Positions 31,959-43,000 of a DNA stretch of 64,000 bases are shown here, piece by piece. The position numbers and the translations under genes are program-made. The DNA is from Seiridium cupressi (lineage: Eukaryota > Ascomycota > Sordariomycetes > Amphisphaeriales > Sporocadaceae). Position 1 is the first letter of the stretch. Each line of letters opens with the position of its first letter. Location of the stretch: contig JARVKI010000040.1 of NCBI GenBank assembly GCA_036674765.1, positions 1 to 64,000 of the forward strand, given 5' to 3'. Below the pieces are notes generated by a model, which did no database searches, was not told where the DNA came from, and saw nothing but the letters and a program-made list of their open reading frames with translations.

Positions 31959-33432
31959 CTAATTGAACTCTTCAAGCTTTCTCAGTAGGTCAGGGGCGGA
32001 CCTGGGCTGTACGGTCCCCAGCTCCGTGATCAACAAATGAAGATACTTGTCTGGGGTAGTGTCAAACAACAAACGGAACGCGGCAGCTTGGCATCTTTCG
32101 GGGTCGATCTCGTTGTAGGTCAGCGAGTCTGTGGATACCCTCTCTGTAATGTTGATTGTCTCGCACAGGACAATGACCTTCTTGGAAAGCTCGTTCGCGG
32201 CCAACGCAACATCGCAGGTTCCAGACCGTCCGTAGAGAGAGCCATTGCTGAACATTGCTTCTGCCCCGACCAGAACCTTGGTAGCCCGTCGCATGTGATT
32301 GGTTAGTCCGCCAAAATCGCCACAATATGAAACTGTGATGCCTTCTGCAGCTAGATTCTTCGCGAGATTCTGACCAGACTGCTCATACGGGTCATCGATG
32401 ACAAATACTGAGAACTTGGATCCCGATGCGCGGGCAAGGAGTAATGTCCGCTCGACCACACCGCTTCGGCCGTATGTAAGAACGACATCGCCATCGTGAA
32501 TGGCCTTTGCACCTGCCTCGGTTACGACCTCATCTGCAACCGTGATACGTTCAGCTACAAACGTGTCGATGGCTAAACACAAATCTCGCTTCGCATCTTC
32601 CTCAGTTGCATCCATATCGATCTTGCTGACCTGGAGCTTTAGCCATCTTATGGCGTTACCCATAGAAAAGCACATCGGACGACATGCTGTCAGATACTCG
32701 ATTTGCGGGTTGAGAACATGTGGCGTGAAGTGTCTGGCGAGCGTGTGGCCTGGAGGGGTGTTATAAGATTGTATCACCTGGAGGACGTTAGTGAATTTTA
32801 ACCCTTGTTTTAAGCCGCAGTGGTCATGGCAAACAAACCCGCTTGAATGCGAGGAGCGTTGCCCTCAGTCTCGTGATGCTCTCGTCAATGGCAAATGTGG
32901 CCATTTGCTGGCCCAAAGCAAGAACCGCAGGATGTACGTCCTTGTCAGCCTGTGTCATTGGTATTCTCCTAGCCATTGATAGATGACTAAAACAGTCTGG
33001 GACCTGAATCTTCTGCTCTGTAACAATCGTCGATGCAGGCGCCTTGGGCAAAGTCGGCCTGGCCCCAGGTCCGGCTGCCACTCCATCCTTTCCCTTTTGC
33101 TTGCCCTTCACATCACCTGCTGCCGGCCCCAATTGCTGTGGCGAAGAAGAGACAGCTGCCTCCGCCTTGGCGACCTCTTTCGTGTTTTTCTGTTGTGCTC
33201 TTCGCGCAGCCTTTTCGGCCTTGGCTTTCGCCTTGAGCTCAGCACCAGTGAGCTTCTTCTCACCAGCCGGTGCGTCTGCTGCTTTCTTGTCTTCTTTGGC
33301 AGATTGTCCCTTTGTAGCCGGTGCTGGTTTCTCTTCTTTCACAGCGACGTCAGCCCCTTGTGTCGGTTCGGATTGCTGGGCCGGTATCGTGGGTGCGCCT
33401 TCAGCAGGCGCACCGTTGGTCTGCTCGGACAT
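31959..33432 (-). CDS. GCD2: Translation initiation factor eIF2B delta subunit (GCD2), two exons
   Basis: Exons 33432-32839 and 32777-31959 (61-nt intron, donor GTTTGT, branch CTAAC, acceptor CCAG) encode 470 residues. GCD2 is a regulatory subunit of eIF2B, the exchange factor for eIF2, and senses eIF2 phosphorylation. The N-terminal about 130 residues are a disordered, Lys/Ala-rich segment (ELKAKAKAEKAARRAQQ). The conserved domain begins at CFSHLSMARRIPMTQADKDV, then HPAVLALGQQMA, LLAFKRVIQSYNTPPGHTL, PQIEYLTACRPMCFSMGNAI, FSVFVIDDPYEQSG, GITVSYCGDFGGLTNHM, VLVGAEAMFSNGSLYGRSGT, CDVALAANELSKKVIVLCET and SLTYNEIDPE. These are the Rossmann-like eIF2B alpha/beta/delta motifs. The ATG at 33432 (MSEQTNG) is preferred over the in-frame upstream MRRQ. 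Confidence 0.93.
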
Positions 33433-34291
33433 GGTCCTGAATTCGGCGATAGTGCGTTGGCTCCCTTTATAGGCCGGAATGTGTGATAGAAAATTGCAGC
33501 TTGAATCTGATTTGCATGGAAGATGTAGCAATTTCTGTCTGCGCAATCAGCGTGTGCTTAAAAGCCTTGCTATACTTTGAGACTCGGGTTCGAATCGCTG
33601 ATTGAGTCACATCGCAAATCCCATAAAATTCAACGTGGGGCATTTTTCGAGTCTAAAGAGGTACGTACTCAAAATCTGCTGCAAAGCAATCCCCGCCATC
33701 AACTGCCCCACCAGAGCCGGGCTCCTGGACTGGACTGCACCGGGGTCGAATGAACGATACCCCGCCTCAGCATGGAGAAGCTCCTCATTGATGCCCTTTC
33801 CAACTGCGTAGTCACGTCACCCCAGATGGCATGTGTAGGTAGTGTAGTTCAGAGCTCATGAGATAGTGGTCAGGTACCTGGGTAAGTTATTCAAATATGT
33901 AGTCTTGTTCTCTCCTTCAGCCCGAGCTCTCTTCCTCCCCCCATCTTCCATTTCATAGGACAGCTGAAGGGATTTGGACAATTACTCAACTGCTCCCATC
34001 TACAAAATACAGAGCTAGCTCCTCTTTACATCACCCGTGGACGCCATCGACCTCACTCGCCTGTATTCCCCCGCTGAGGTGAAGCCCATCGCAACCAGAG
34101 CTTTCCTGCAAACAACGTCCGTTTTCCGGAGGCCTAACTGCAGGGCACAGTATCCGCACAGTATCCTTCAGAACTCAAGACTGCCTATATCTATTTGGCA
34201 AGGGGAATATACCTATTGGACTATAAGAACTTAATTTTTTTTTATCATTGTTATACTTTTATTTACAAATTCTCAATTCACGCAAGTCAAT
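33433..34291. promoter_or_regulatory. Divergent promoter of GCD2 and DAK1
   Basis: An 859-bp gap. It holds a perfect 9-bp inverted repeat (33544-33552 and 33596-33604) enclosing a pol III B-box-like GGTTCGAATC, discussed in the findings. A run of nine T's around 34235-34243 precedes the DAK1 start. Confidence 0.45.
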
Positions 34292-36112
34292 ATGTCAGCC
34301 AAACACTTCATCAACGATCCCACTCTACTAGTGAACTCTGCACTGGAGTCCCTCACTTATACCAACCCGACGGTTGCACTAGATGTCGAAAACAAGATCA
34401 TCTACCGCAGGCCTCAAGATGGTGTCTCCTCACAAGTGTCCATCATAAGCGGAGGTGGTAGTGGCCACGAGCCGAGTTTCTCGGCCCTCGTTGGGCCTGG
34501 ACTGTTGTCTGCTGCAGTAGCTGGGACAATCTTCGCCTCACCTAGTGCCGAACAGGTCAGAAGAGCCATCTTGTCAAGGGTCGACACAGATAAGGGTGTT
34601 CTGGTCACTGTAATGAATTACACTGGCGATATTCTGAATTTTGGCATGGCTGTAGAGAAAGCCAAGGCTGCGGGTATCAATGCCGAAATGGTAGTCGTTG
34701 GGGATGATGTTGGAGTCGGTCGCGAGAGGGGAGGCAAAGTCGGCAGACGTGGCATAGCCGGGACTGTGCTAGTGCAGAAGATTGCCGGAGCTTTGGCAGC
34801 CCAGGGTGCCAGCTTGGAAAATGTCCACAAGGTAGCCAAGCTGGCAGCGGATAACCTGGTAAGTGTGGGAGCAAGTCTGGAACATGTTCATGTACCTGGC
34901 AGAGCTCTCCCAACGTCAAAGGAGAGCCTCGGGGCAAAAGAGGTAGAGATTGGCATGGGGATTCACAACGAGCCAGGTTCCGGAAGAGCAGAAGTTGAAC
35001 TCCCGGAGCTCGTCAGTACTATGCTTTCTCAACTCCTAGACCAGGACGATAAGGACCGAGCCTTCCTCAATGTCAACTCCAACGAAGTAGTTCTCCTTGT
35101 GAACAATCTGGGTGGTGTTAGCGTCCTGGAATTAGGAGGCATTACGGCAGAAGTGCTGAAGCAGCTCGACAAGTGGGGCGTTCACCCCGTGCGAGTCTTG
35201 AGCGGAACATACATGACAAGTCTCAATGGTCTGGGTTTCAGCATCTCGCTCTTGAATGTTGTCAATACGGACATAGGCGGGCCGAGCATGATACAGCTTC
35301 TGGATTATCCAGCGGAAGCGACTGGTTGGGCAGCTCCTATCAGCAAGGATACTTGGGAAGCCAAGAACAAAGCAACGAGAGAAGGCGCAGCCGCCTCCGA
35401 TCAAGGTGCAAAGCCGAGCGATCTGAAGTATGATTCGAGAGAGGCTGAAGAGGCTCTGACTGCAGGCTTGGAGGCTGTTGTAGCTGCCGAGCCGGAGGTC
35501 ACAAACTTCGACACAGTAGTCGGAGATGGTGACTGTGGCATCGGCTTGAAAAGAGGCGCTGAAGGTAGGAGATCTAATCGTATAAAATTGTATTATCAGC
35601 TGACAGCGACAGGTATCCTTAAACACCTCTCAAAGAACCCCCTGACGGGTGACGCAGTCCTCGATCTTGCGCAGATCGTGTCTGTTGTCGAGACCGAGAT
35701 GGATGGTACTTCGGGGGCGCTATATGCCATTTTCCTCAATTCCCTTGTACACTCATTGAAAACACAGTCAGCTGGAGAGGCGTCGCCTAAAGTCTGGGCC
35801 ACCGCACTAAAGCAGAGCTGTGAAGCCTTATCGAGATACACTCCCGCTCGACCTGGGGACCGGACAGTGATCGATGCTCTTTATCCTTTTGTTGAAACTC
35901 TAGAAAAGACAGGTGACACGAAGAAGGCGGCAGAGGCGGCAAAGGCAGGCGCCGAGGGCACGAAAGGCATGAAGGCCAGCCTAGGAAGGACGGTCTACGT
36001 GGGAGGAACCGGTTTTGAGAAGGTCCCGGATCCTGGTGCTTGGGGCTTGACCTGCTTCTTCCTCGGTCTTGCTGGTCTGAAATCGAGTGATGATGGCTGG
36101 GAAGCTATCTAA
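34292..36112 (+). CDS. DAK1: Dihydroxyacetone (glycerone) kinase, two exons
   Basis: Exons 34292-35564 and 35607-36112 encode 592 residues. The enzyme phosphorylates dihydroxyacetone with ATP to give dihydroxyacetone phosphate, feeding glycerol and detoxified triose into glycolysis. The DhaK substrate domain (about 1-340) shows GGGSGHEP (54-61), the covalent-substrate histidine in GMGIHNEPG (His225), and NNLGG. The DhaL ATP domain (about 385-590) has the Mg-binding GDGDCG (Asp412 and Asp414), DGTSGALYAIF, GDRTVIDAL and a terminal GAWGL. The 42-nt intron (donor GTAGGA, branch CTGAC, acceptor ACAG) is in frame and lacks a stop; removing it restores the conserved KRGAEA-ILKHL join. This two-domain ATP-dependent layout is typical of fungi and animals rather than the bacterial phosphotransferase form. 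Confidence 0.95.
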   Translation: MSAKHFINDPTLLVNSALESLTYTNPTVALDVENKIIYRRPQDGVSSQVSIISGGGSGHEPSFSALVGPGLLSAAVAGTIFASPSAEQVRRAILSRVDTDKGVLVTVMNYTGDILNFGMAVEKAKAAGINAEMVVVGDDVGVGRERGGKVGRRGIAGTVLVQKIAGALAAQGASLENVHKVAKLAADNLVSVGASLEHVHVPGRALPTSKESLGAKEVEIGMGIHNEPGSGRAEVELPELVSTMLSQLLDQDDKDRAFLNVNSNEVVLLVNNLGGVSVLELGGITAEVLKQLDKWGVHPVRVLSGTYMTSLNGLGFSISLLNVVNTDIGGPSMIQLLDYPAEATGWAAPISKDTWEAKNKATREGAAASDQGAKPSDLKYDSREAEEALTAGLEAVVAAEPEVTNFDTVVGDGDCGIGLKRGAEGRRSNRIKLYYQLTATGILKHLSKNPLTGDAVLDLAQIVSVVETEMDGTSGALYAIFLNSLVHSLKTQSAGEASPKVWATALKQSCEALSRYTPARPGDRTVIDALYPFVETLEKTGDTKKAAEAAKAGAEGTKGMKASLGRTVYVGGTGFEKVPDPGAWGLTCFFLGLAGLKSSDDGWEAI

Positions 36113-36508
36113 CATTGTGCTATCTGAAAGATCAATGTGTCAACAGCGTAGTTTATTTTAGTCAGATGCGTGATATCAAATGGTTAGGACATATGTATTC
36201 ATAGCGTCACCCCGATCGTCCTGTGCGTCGAGATTTGCTGCTCCCGCCTCTTCAGTCATAAAATCGGTCTGTTTCAGGGGCCGATCATCCGTATAGCCGT
36301 GTCTGGTGCTTCGGATCATTCTGCACGAGCAAAAATCCCGTCCATTTCCAATCAACGCCCAGATCAAGCAGCGGCCAGCATATGATCTATGCCATACTGT
36401 GGTGGCACTCCTTCAGTTCCTCCAGCTCAGCTCCGTTCCCATGTGTCCTGGGCGTGAACAGCACAAATGGGAGTGGCCTGCTTCGTATCTGCAGCAAAGC
36501 CCCCCCCC
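36113..36508. other. Convergent 3' intergenic region
   Basis: A 396-bp gap between DAK1 and SMD2, both ending here. A run of nine C's lies at about 36500. No gene seen. Confidence 0.4.
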
Positions 36509-36970
36509 TTAACTCAATAGCACCAGAATGACAGAATCTCCTCTCAGAAACATCTTGGAAATGAATCGGTCCTTGTTGACAGGCCGGCCTTTCTTACCGC
36601 CCGATAGTCGCGGCGTCTCAGTCCACATCTCCTTGACATTCTCAAGCACCATGTTGCAGTGCCGATCGAAAGCCTTGACACGCGCAAGCAACTTGCGGTT
36701 GTTGCGAATCGAGATCAGAACTTGTGTGTGGCTGCGCACGGCGGTCTGTAGGATAGAAAGCGGTCCAGAGTTGAACTCGTATTCTTCGAGCTGCGCAATT
36801 TCGTACTCGCTATGGTAGATGTCAGTGACGTGTAGGAAGGGAGGTCGTGGGGAGGACGTACGTGAGCTCATTGCGAGGCTTGGTAAGAAGATCCCTACAG
36901 TACTGTTATTCATTGGCGCGCCAATCCGTTCTGCAATGGGTTGGACTCACTGGATCTTTGCGTCCGCCAT
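36509..36970 (-). CDS. SMD2: Core spliceosomal protein Sm D2, three exons
   Basis: Exons 36970-36951, 36894-36862 and 36809-36509 join in frame to give 117 residues. Sm D2 is one of seven Sm ring proteins on U1, U2, U4 and U5 snRNAs. The N-terminus [18 protein letters not shown] followed by [20 protein letters not shown] is restored only by using the two tiny upstream exons (20 and 33 nt). The Sm1 motif includes [20 protein letters not shown] and [15 protein letters not shown], and Sm2 is [15 protein letters not shown]. The basic insert [16 protein letters not shown] between them is normal for D2. Introns are 56 and 52 nt with GTGAGT and GTACGT donors. The protein ends shortly after Sm2. Confidence 0.95.
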
Positions 36971-37326
36971 GTTGGTTGTAGGTGCTGGATGTGGTGTTTG
37001 ACGATGGCGTTTTGAGGCACGAGTGTCGCAAGGCTGAAATGCTTGGTCGTGAATCTCAAAAGTTCTCGGTCAGGCAGAGCATCGGAAAAGAAAGCTGATT
37101 GGCCCCTCACCGAGCTTGAGCTTGAAGTGGAGCAGGGAGCGTGTCAGTGCGGCTTGACGCGGATTCGACGACTCTAAAATTTGGGGCCGAGGAAAGCTCC
37201 TGCAGGTTCGAGCCGAGGAAATCATAGCTGCGATTACCTAGGTTCGACTTTCATTTATACCCCCTAAACGGCCGACAATCCGATGCGCAGAGACCCAAGG
37301 CAGCGCATTGAGCCCAATTTTCGTAG
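36971..37326. promoter_or_regulatory. Divergent promoter of SMD2 and the HIBYL-CoA hydrolase
   Basis: A 356-bp gap between divergent genes. A CCTAGG-flanked segment and a short GC-rich patch are seen, but no defined element. Confidence 0.4.
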
Positions 37327-38907
37327 ATGTCGTTCAGAGTTGTATTAGGTCGGGCAGGTACTGCAGCTAACGCTGCTTCGCCGTGGCGCTCCTGCAGCTT
37401 CAGAATGCCTCTGAAAGCCAAGATCCTCGACTCCAAGATCGCATCCAGAGCGGTATGTACACAAGATTCCCATGATTCTTGTGATACTTCATCGTAACTA
37501 ACGGATTCTTGTCAGATGTCGACCAAGTATAATGAAGTTATTAAGCCGCTCAAGGACGACGAGCCCGAAGATGTTACATTCAACAGCTTGTACGGTCTTA
37601 GGACCGTGGAGCTCAACCGGCCGAAGAAGTTGAATTCGCTAAATGCTTCCATGATCCGAAAGATTGTGCCCCGCCTCGTGGAATGGGAAAAGTCCGATCT
37701 TGCAAACGTGGTCGTTATGAAGGGTGCTGGCGATAGGGCGTTATGTGCAGGAGGTGATGTCAAGGCCCTATCCGATTTCAACAAGACTGGCCCCAAAGGA
37801 CAGCAGGAATCGACCGACTACTTTGGCCTAGAATACAAGCTGGACCATCTGATCGCAACATATCAGAAGCCATACATTGCCTTCATGGATGGTTTTACAA
37901 TGGGCGGTGGCGTGGGCCTTAGCATACACGCACCATTCAGGGTTGCAACAGAAAGGACCGTTTTCGCCATGCCCGAAACTACCATTGGTTTTTTCCCCGA
38001 CGTCGGTGCATCCTTCTTCCTACCCCGGTTGGCCGGCTCGGTCGGGACATATCTGGCCCTGACGAGTGAACAATTGAGGGGAGCCAACGTCTTTTACTCG
38101 GGAATCGCTACCCACTACCTGCATTCATCGACATTGTCGAAACTAGAGTCTCGTCTAGCTGAGTTGCGGTTTAGAGACTATGACGACATCAAGAAACGAT
38201 TGGAAATCATCGAGATGACCATCGAGGAGTATGCCACGGGTCTTCCTCCGCTAGACAGAGAACCTATCCTCATTGCCGGTGAGCTGCGCAATGCCATTGA
38301 TAGGTGCTTCAGCCGGGCAACTGTCCCCGAGATCATGCTAGCTCTGGAGCAGGAGCAAGGGTCCACCAAGGAATGGGCGGAGAAAACGTTGGCCACTCTA
38401 CAAAAGCGTTCGCCGACTGCTGTTCACGTGGCGCACAAGCAAATGCAGGTGGGCAAAGATTGGGGTATCACCGAGACCTTCCAAAGAGAACACCAAATTG
38501 CGGCACAATTTATGCGTCACCCGGACTTCGTTGAAGGCGTAGACAAGCAATTGTCCAAGGAGCGTGGAACGCCGCAGTGGCAGCCATCATCATTGAAGGA
38601 CATCCAAGCTGGCGACGACGTCACAGCACCCTTTTTTGAGGTTGGTGCCAGCGGTGTTGGGAAGTTGAACCTCTTGGTAGACCGCGACTACGATGAATAT
38701 CCGTACCCGTACGTAGGCACCCCTACCGAGAAGGACGTGGAAATTGCTGTCAAGGCGGCTTCGAAATCCAAACGCCAGATTGTCGACGACTTTGTCCAGC
38801 TCAAGAAGGGCAGACAAGGTATCAGGACGATTGTCGAGGAGATTCTGGCCCGCAAATCGTATGAGAACGACGACGGAGTCGCGACCTGGGTCGACGCAAC
38901 GTCATAA
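37327..38907 (+). CDS. ehd3: Mitochondrial 3-hydroxyisobutyryl-CoA hydrolase (enoyl-CoA hydratase fold), two exons
   Basis: Exons 37327-37452 and 37516-38907 (63-nt intron, donor GTATGT, branch CTAAC, acceptor TCAG) give 505 residues. The enzyme hydrolyses 3-hydroxyisobutyryl-CoA in valine breakdown in mitochondria. The first exon (MSFRVVLGRAG...WRSCSFR) is an Arg- and Ala-rich presequence fit for mitochondrial import. Crotonase-fold motifs follow: ELNRPKKLNSLN, CAGGDVKAL (oxyanion hole, 119-127), MGGGVGLSIHAPFRV (171-185) and MPETTIGFFPDVG with the expected catalytic Glu196 and Asp204. The hydrolase-type C-terminal part is present (KRSPTAVHVAHKQMQ, EHQIAAQFMRHPDFVEGV). The tail beyond about residue 430 is longer than in animal HIBCH, as in other fungal members. 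The second exon also begins with ATG, so a non-mitochondrial form is conceivable. Confidence 0.88.
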
Positions 38908-40076
38908 ACCTGGAGTCGGTCGCTTTCTTTGTATTTTTAAGGGCGTCAGTTGAAACTTGGCAAATATCGACGAGACATATGTACTATAAGTTTTGCGTGG
39001 ATAGTTGTTGTGTCAAGATGGATTATCTACCACGGCCGCAGCCAAGTCCGGATGTATAGAAATGGCCACCTCAATCAATGGGTGTGCATACTAGTAGTCG
39101 AACAAAGTCCATGTTGGAGGGTATGCAAGGCTACCAGCATCTCACGGCTGGCCTGAGTCACTGTGCTGCTCAAGTGGGGCTTGATCCGGGATTCCGGGGG
39201 GTATAAAAAGGAGCTCCGGCCCCCTCATCGATGGAAATCCCACTTGAAAACTCCCTAAAACTTTCCTCGATCTAATGGTGTGTCGGGCGGCCGGTCGAGT
39301 GCTGGTTTTCCCTTCTGAAAAAAGATCCCGGAATAGGCTGCTAAAGTCCGAGTATAACTGGTCTGTGCGCGATGATCTTCCTTCCAGCAAGGTCACGTCT
39401 TAGCCCCACTACTAGCGCCATTCGCTCCCACCCCCCTGCCGCCAATCGTCGCCGGCAGTCTGTCGTGCTTCGGGCCTTGCAGCGCGTTGAAAGCGCCGAA
39501 CTCAAAGCACCCCAGCCTTCCCGTTTCGGGGCTTTCGACGTCAATTTCGCGTTCCCATCAGCGCGTCTTTCAGTGCTTTAGCGTTTCCAACACGCGTGGT
39601 ACCCGCTCCCGCTAAATAGATTGCTGGGCCGTCCGTGTACCTCTCACTGGGCAACCACGACCAGTCTCAATCCTCATCTTCCAGACTTTCACCACATCAC
39701 GCATTTCACGGTTTTCAGCGGTTTCCTTACTTTGACGTTACGATTTTGGGTTGTCGACTACAGCAATTGAGAACAGCTTGTATTCTCTTCTCGAGTAGGA
39801 TTCTTGTCCCGTTCTGCCATATTTGTGGCCCGATTGGATGCTGGGTCGAGATTGGTACATTTTCGGTACGCCATCACCTCGCGTCCGGCACGAAATCGAA
39901 ACACGACAACATACTCGACGCGCTACATGAACATGCATACAGCACGCGATACGATTTCTTGACGGCGAAGCTCCTGATCACGAAGATTATCTTCAAAAAA
40001 GGATTTACTGGACTTTTTTTTGTCTAAAACAAATTCGGCTACTCCATTTCAATCACTCCCAGTACATCTTCCAGAT
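38908..40076. promoter_or_regulatory. Ams2 upstream region with TATA-like and MCB elements
   Basis: A 1.17-kb gap. A TATA-like GTATAAAAAG is at 39201-39210, and a perfect MCB site ACGCGT is at 39592-39597. TTTCGCG and GCGCGT variants lie just upstream, around 39545-39566. If transcription starts near the TATA element, the leader of the Ams2 gene would exceed 800 nt and contain short upstream frames. These are sequence matches; function is inferred. Confidence 0.5.
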
Positions 40077-43000
40077 ATGGCGAACAACAACAGCAACTGG
40101 GCAGCTACGCCCACGGAGTATGAGGAGACGGGCCTGCAGACAAGACCCATGGGGTGTATGGCCTCTCTTTCACATTCATTGCTCCAATTGCTAATACAAG
40201 TCCAGTGAAAATTCACTACACTTTTGACAAGGACAGCCGAGAGAATTGCCTTGCACGCTGGCCTAACATACTTCAGATTCAGACAATTCCGCTAGATGAT
40301 AGGAACTCAATTGGTGTGGTGGATCTGAGGACATGTCTGCAGTCCGTGGCCCAGTGCAGTCCGGAGCTGGCAGGTGACAGTGAAAGGGATTACACAGTCT
40401 ACGCCTCTGACTACTCGGAACCAGACACGCCGTTGGTTGGCCAGGGAATGTTCAATTGGGCTCTCAGCCAGAGTGACAATGCCCCCCCTCAGCTCGTTAC
40501 AGGACGAGTGACGAAGAATCTTTTGGCTATCTTCGGCAATGGCATCAAAGAGACTCTCGAGGTCAAGCTCAAGCTGACTGCTGTGCCCAAGGTTGCCCGT
40601 GCGATTGCGCGGGTATCGACACCCACGACAACGTCCGCTAATATGTCAACGTCGTTTCCACCAAACTTGGCTCAGGCTTCATCAATCACGTCCGAGAACA
40701 CGGAATGGACAGCCTTTGTCCAGTCCAACCCCAGTCTGGGCCATACTGGGAATGTGTCGATTCCATCTCCAGTCCCAGCGCCGATCCAGCCTTTCAATTC
40801 AGCCTACGAGATTCGGAATGATGCCATGGGAACTAGCTTTCAAACCGGGCCAATGAACCCAGGAAGTCGGCCAGGAAGCCGGCCGGGAAGTCGTCCAGGC
40901 TCTATGGAGCCTAATTCACAGCTTTTCAACGCAGCCGTCATGCCGCAGGCGTCGACGTTGTCACAAGTCTCTACCCAATCGCAACTCCAAGATCAACACA
41001 AAGTTGCCTCTGCATCAATAGCTGTCCAGCCTCAGTCGCGCCCCACGTCAAGACCGTCCTCCAGAGCATCAACGGGTAGACCTCGAGGGCGCCCCCGCAA
41101 GAAGCCTCTCCAGGCTGAAGGTAGCACCTCAGGCTACGAAGATGGCACTGACGGAGATGAACCGTCGCGGGCAAAGAAACGTGCCAAGGTCACCAAAGTT
41201 GAGCGGAGCAATACCGCGACCTTCGGTTCTGCTCCTGAATCCCTTCGTGTAGCTGCGAGTATTTCAGGATCATTGCGAAATTTCCGTCCCGTCTCTCTGG
41301 GCGGTGAAGGGGCACCCGGAAATCATCTTCAGGAGGTTCCTAGGGCCCCTACGCCGGTGCCAGCTCATCGATCATTCCACGCGCCCCCCAGTTCCCAACC
41401 TGCCCCGCCGAGTTATCTGAGACGGCAGTCCACGTCGAACTTGGCAGAACAGAACGGGTCCTACACGAACTCGTATCTTGAAGTACACCGGTCTATGTCG
41501 TTTGGCCCTGATGCGAGGTCGCCAACCGAGTCCCTTCTTGCTCCGTCGCCGTCGCAATATAGTGAAGGGCCCAGCCCGGCTGATATTGGCTCTTCACCTC
41601 CAGTCCCAAGGTCCGTCATGTACCCAAGTGCACGCTCAAGTCCTGCGCCCTCAAGTCCGATCCTGCCTCCAATGAGAGTGCAGCAAATAGACTCGGGCTT
41701 TATGAGCGGCGGGATTGAAGGCAGTCGTCCCGACGACGAGGATGTGAACAAAACATCTGCAAATCCACCTTCAGCCGCAGCTACAGAGAAATCCAAACCC
41801 AAACCCAAACCACGAAAAAGTCGTGCAAAGAAACAACAGCCAAACAAGACTGGGCAAGTCGAGCAGCCTTCACAGGCTGGTCCACTTATAATTCATTCTG
41901 AGACCCCTGGACCTCCTGAGCTGTTACCAACTACATCAATTTACAACCCGCCAAACCACCCACCAGCATATGTCTATGCAAAGCGATCGGAAGATCAAGC
42001 CACGCCCCCTGCGGTGGAACATTCTGTTCTTCATCGTATGCCACAAGCCGCATTTCAGCCGGAGTCAAGCGTGGCTATTTCTCTCGAGAACGCTCGCTCG
42101 CAAGAGGACCTTCAGGACCTAGAGAGAGCGTTGATGCATGGTCTTGAGGAGCAAAACCACCAATATTTCGATAGCCTGTCGACGGGTTGCCAGAGTTTTG
42201 GACTTAGTGATGTGAACACTCATAATGGCGACATCAAGGCTACGGTTGAGCGGACGGACGGTTCGATGGAACCTCCATCGGCTCCAAAAACCAACGATGA
42301 AGGAGTGGACGAGCCCGAGCTTCCTCCAATGGTGCCTGCAAGCGACCCAGTTTTCACACAATCGTGCATCATGGATTCAGAGGCCGCTCATCCTCAAACA
42401 GATGCGGCATACAACAAGAATGCCGTCAAGAAACAGACTATCAAGCAGAGGCTAGAGGAAGCTATTGCAGCCGGTCAAATGCCTCCATTCTGTTCTAATT
42501 GCGGAGCTATACAGACACCGACTTGGCGCAAAATTTACAAGCAGGAGCAGAAGGGGGCCCCAAGCTTTCACGTCTACTCTGACAAACCAGGATGCGTCAC
42601 AGCCATTAATATTCTAGCACAAGATGGCGGAGGTTCCATCACCTCATATGAGCTAGTAAAGAAGTCACTTGCTCCCGAAGAAGACAAGAATGCTTGGACG
42701 GAGCATATCTTGTGTAACCCCTGTGGAATCTGGTTTTCGAAATGGAAACAACCTCGACCGTCTGATAAATGGGAGAAAGACCAGCAACGCCTAGGTCAAA
42801 CTCGGAAGAGAAAGGACCCAAGTGAAAAGCCTCCCAGAGCCCCGAGACCCAGGAAACCTCGCACAAAGAGTGGTTCACAAACCAACCCCACGTCTGACGC
42901 AGGCCTTTTGACAGATCCACTGGGCTTTGAAAGCTCATTCTCGCCCAAGGACGAGATTTCGAACCCGTTTGACTCTGTGCAGCCTACGGGAAACGGGGAG

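Noticed and set aside
33541..33610. tRNA gene near the GCD2 leader
   Set aside because: The B-box-like GGTTCGAATC is present, but the T stem does not pair and no A box or anticodon arm can be placed. Kept only as a curious inverted repeat.
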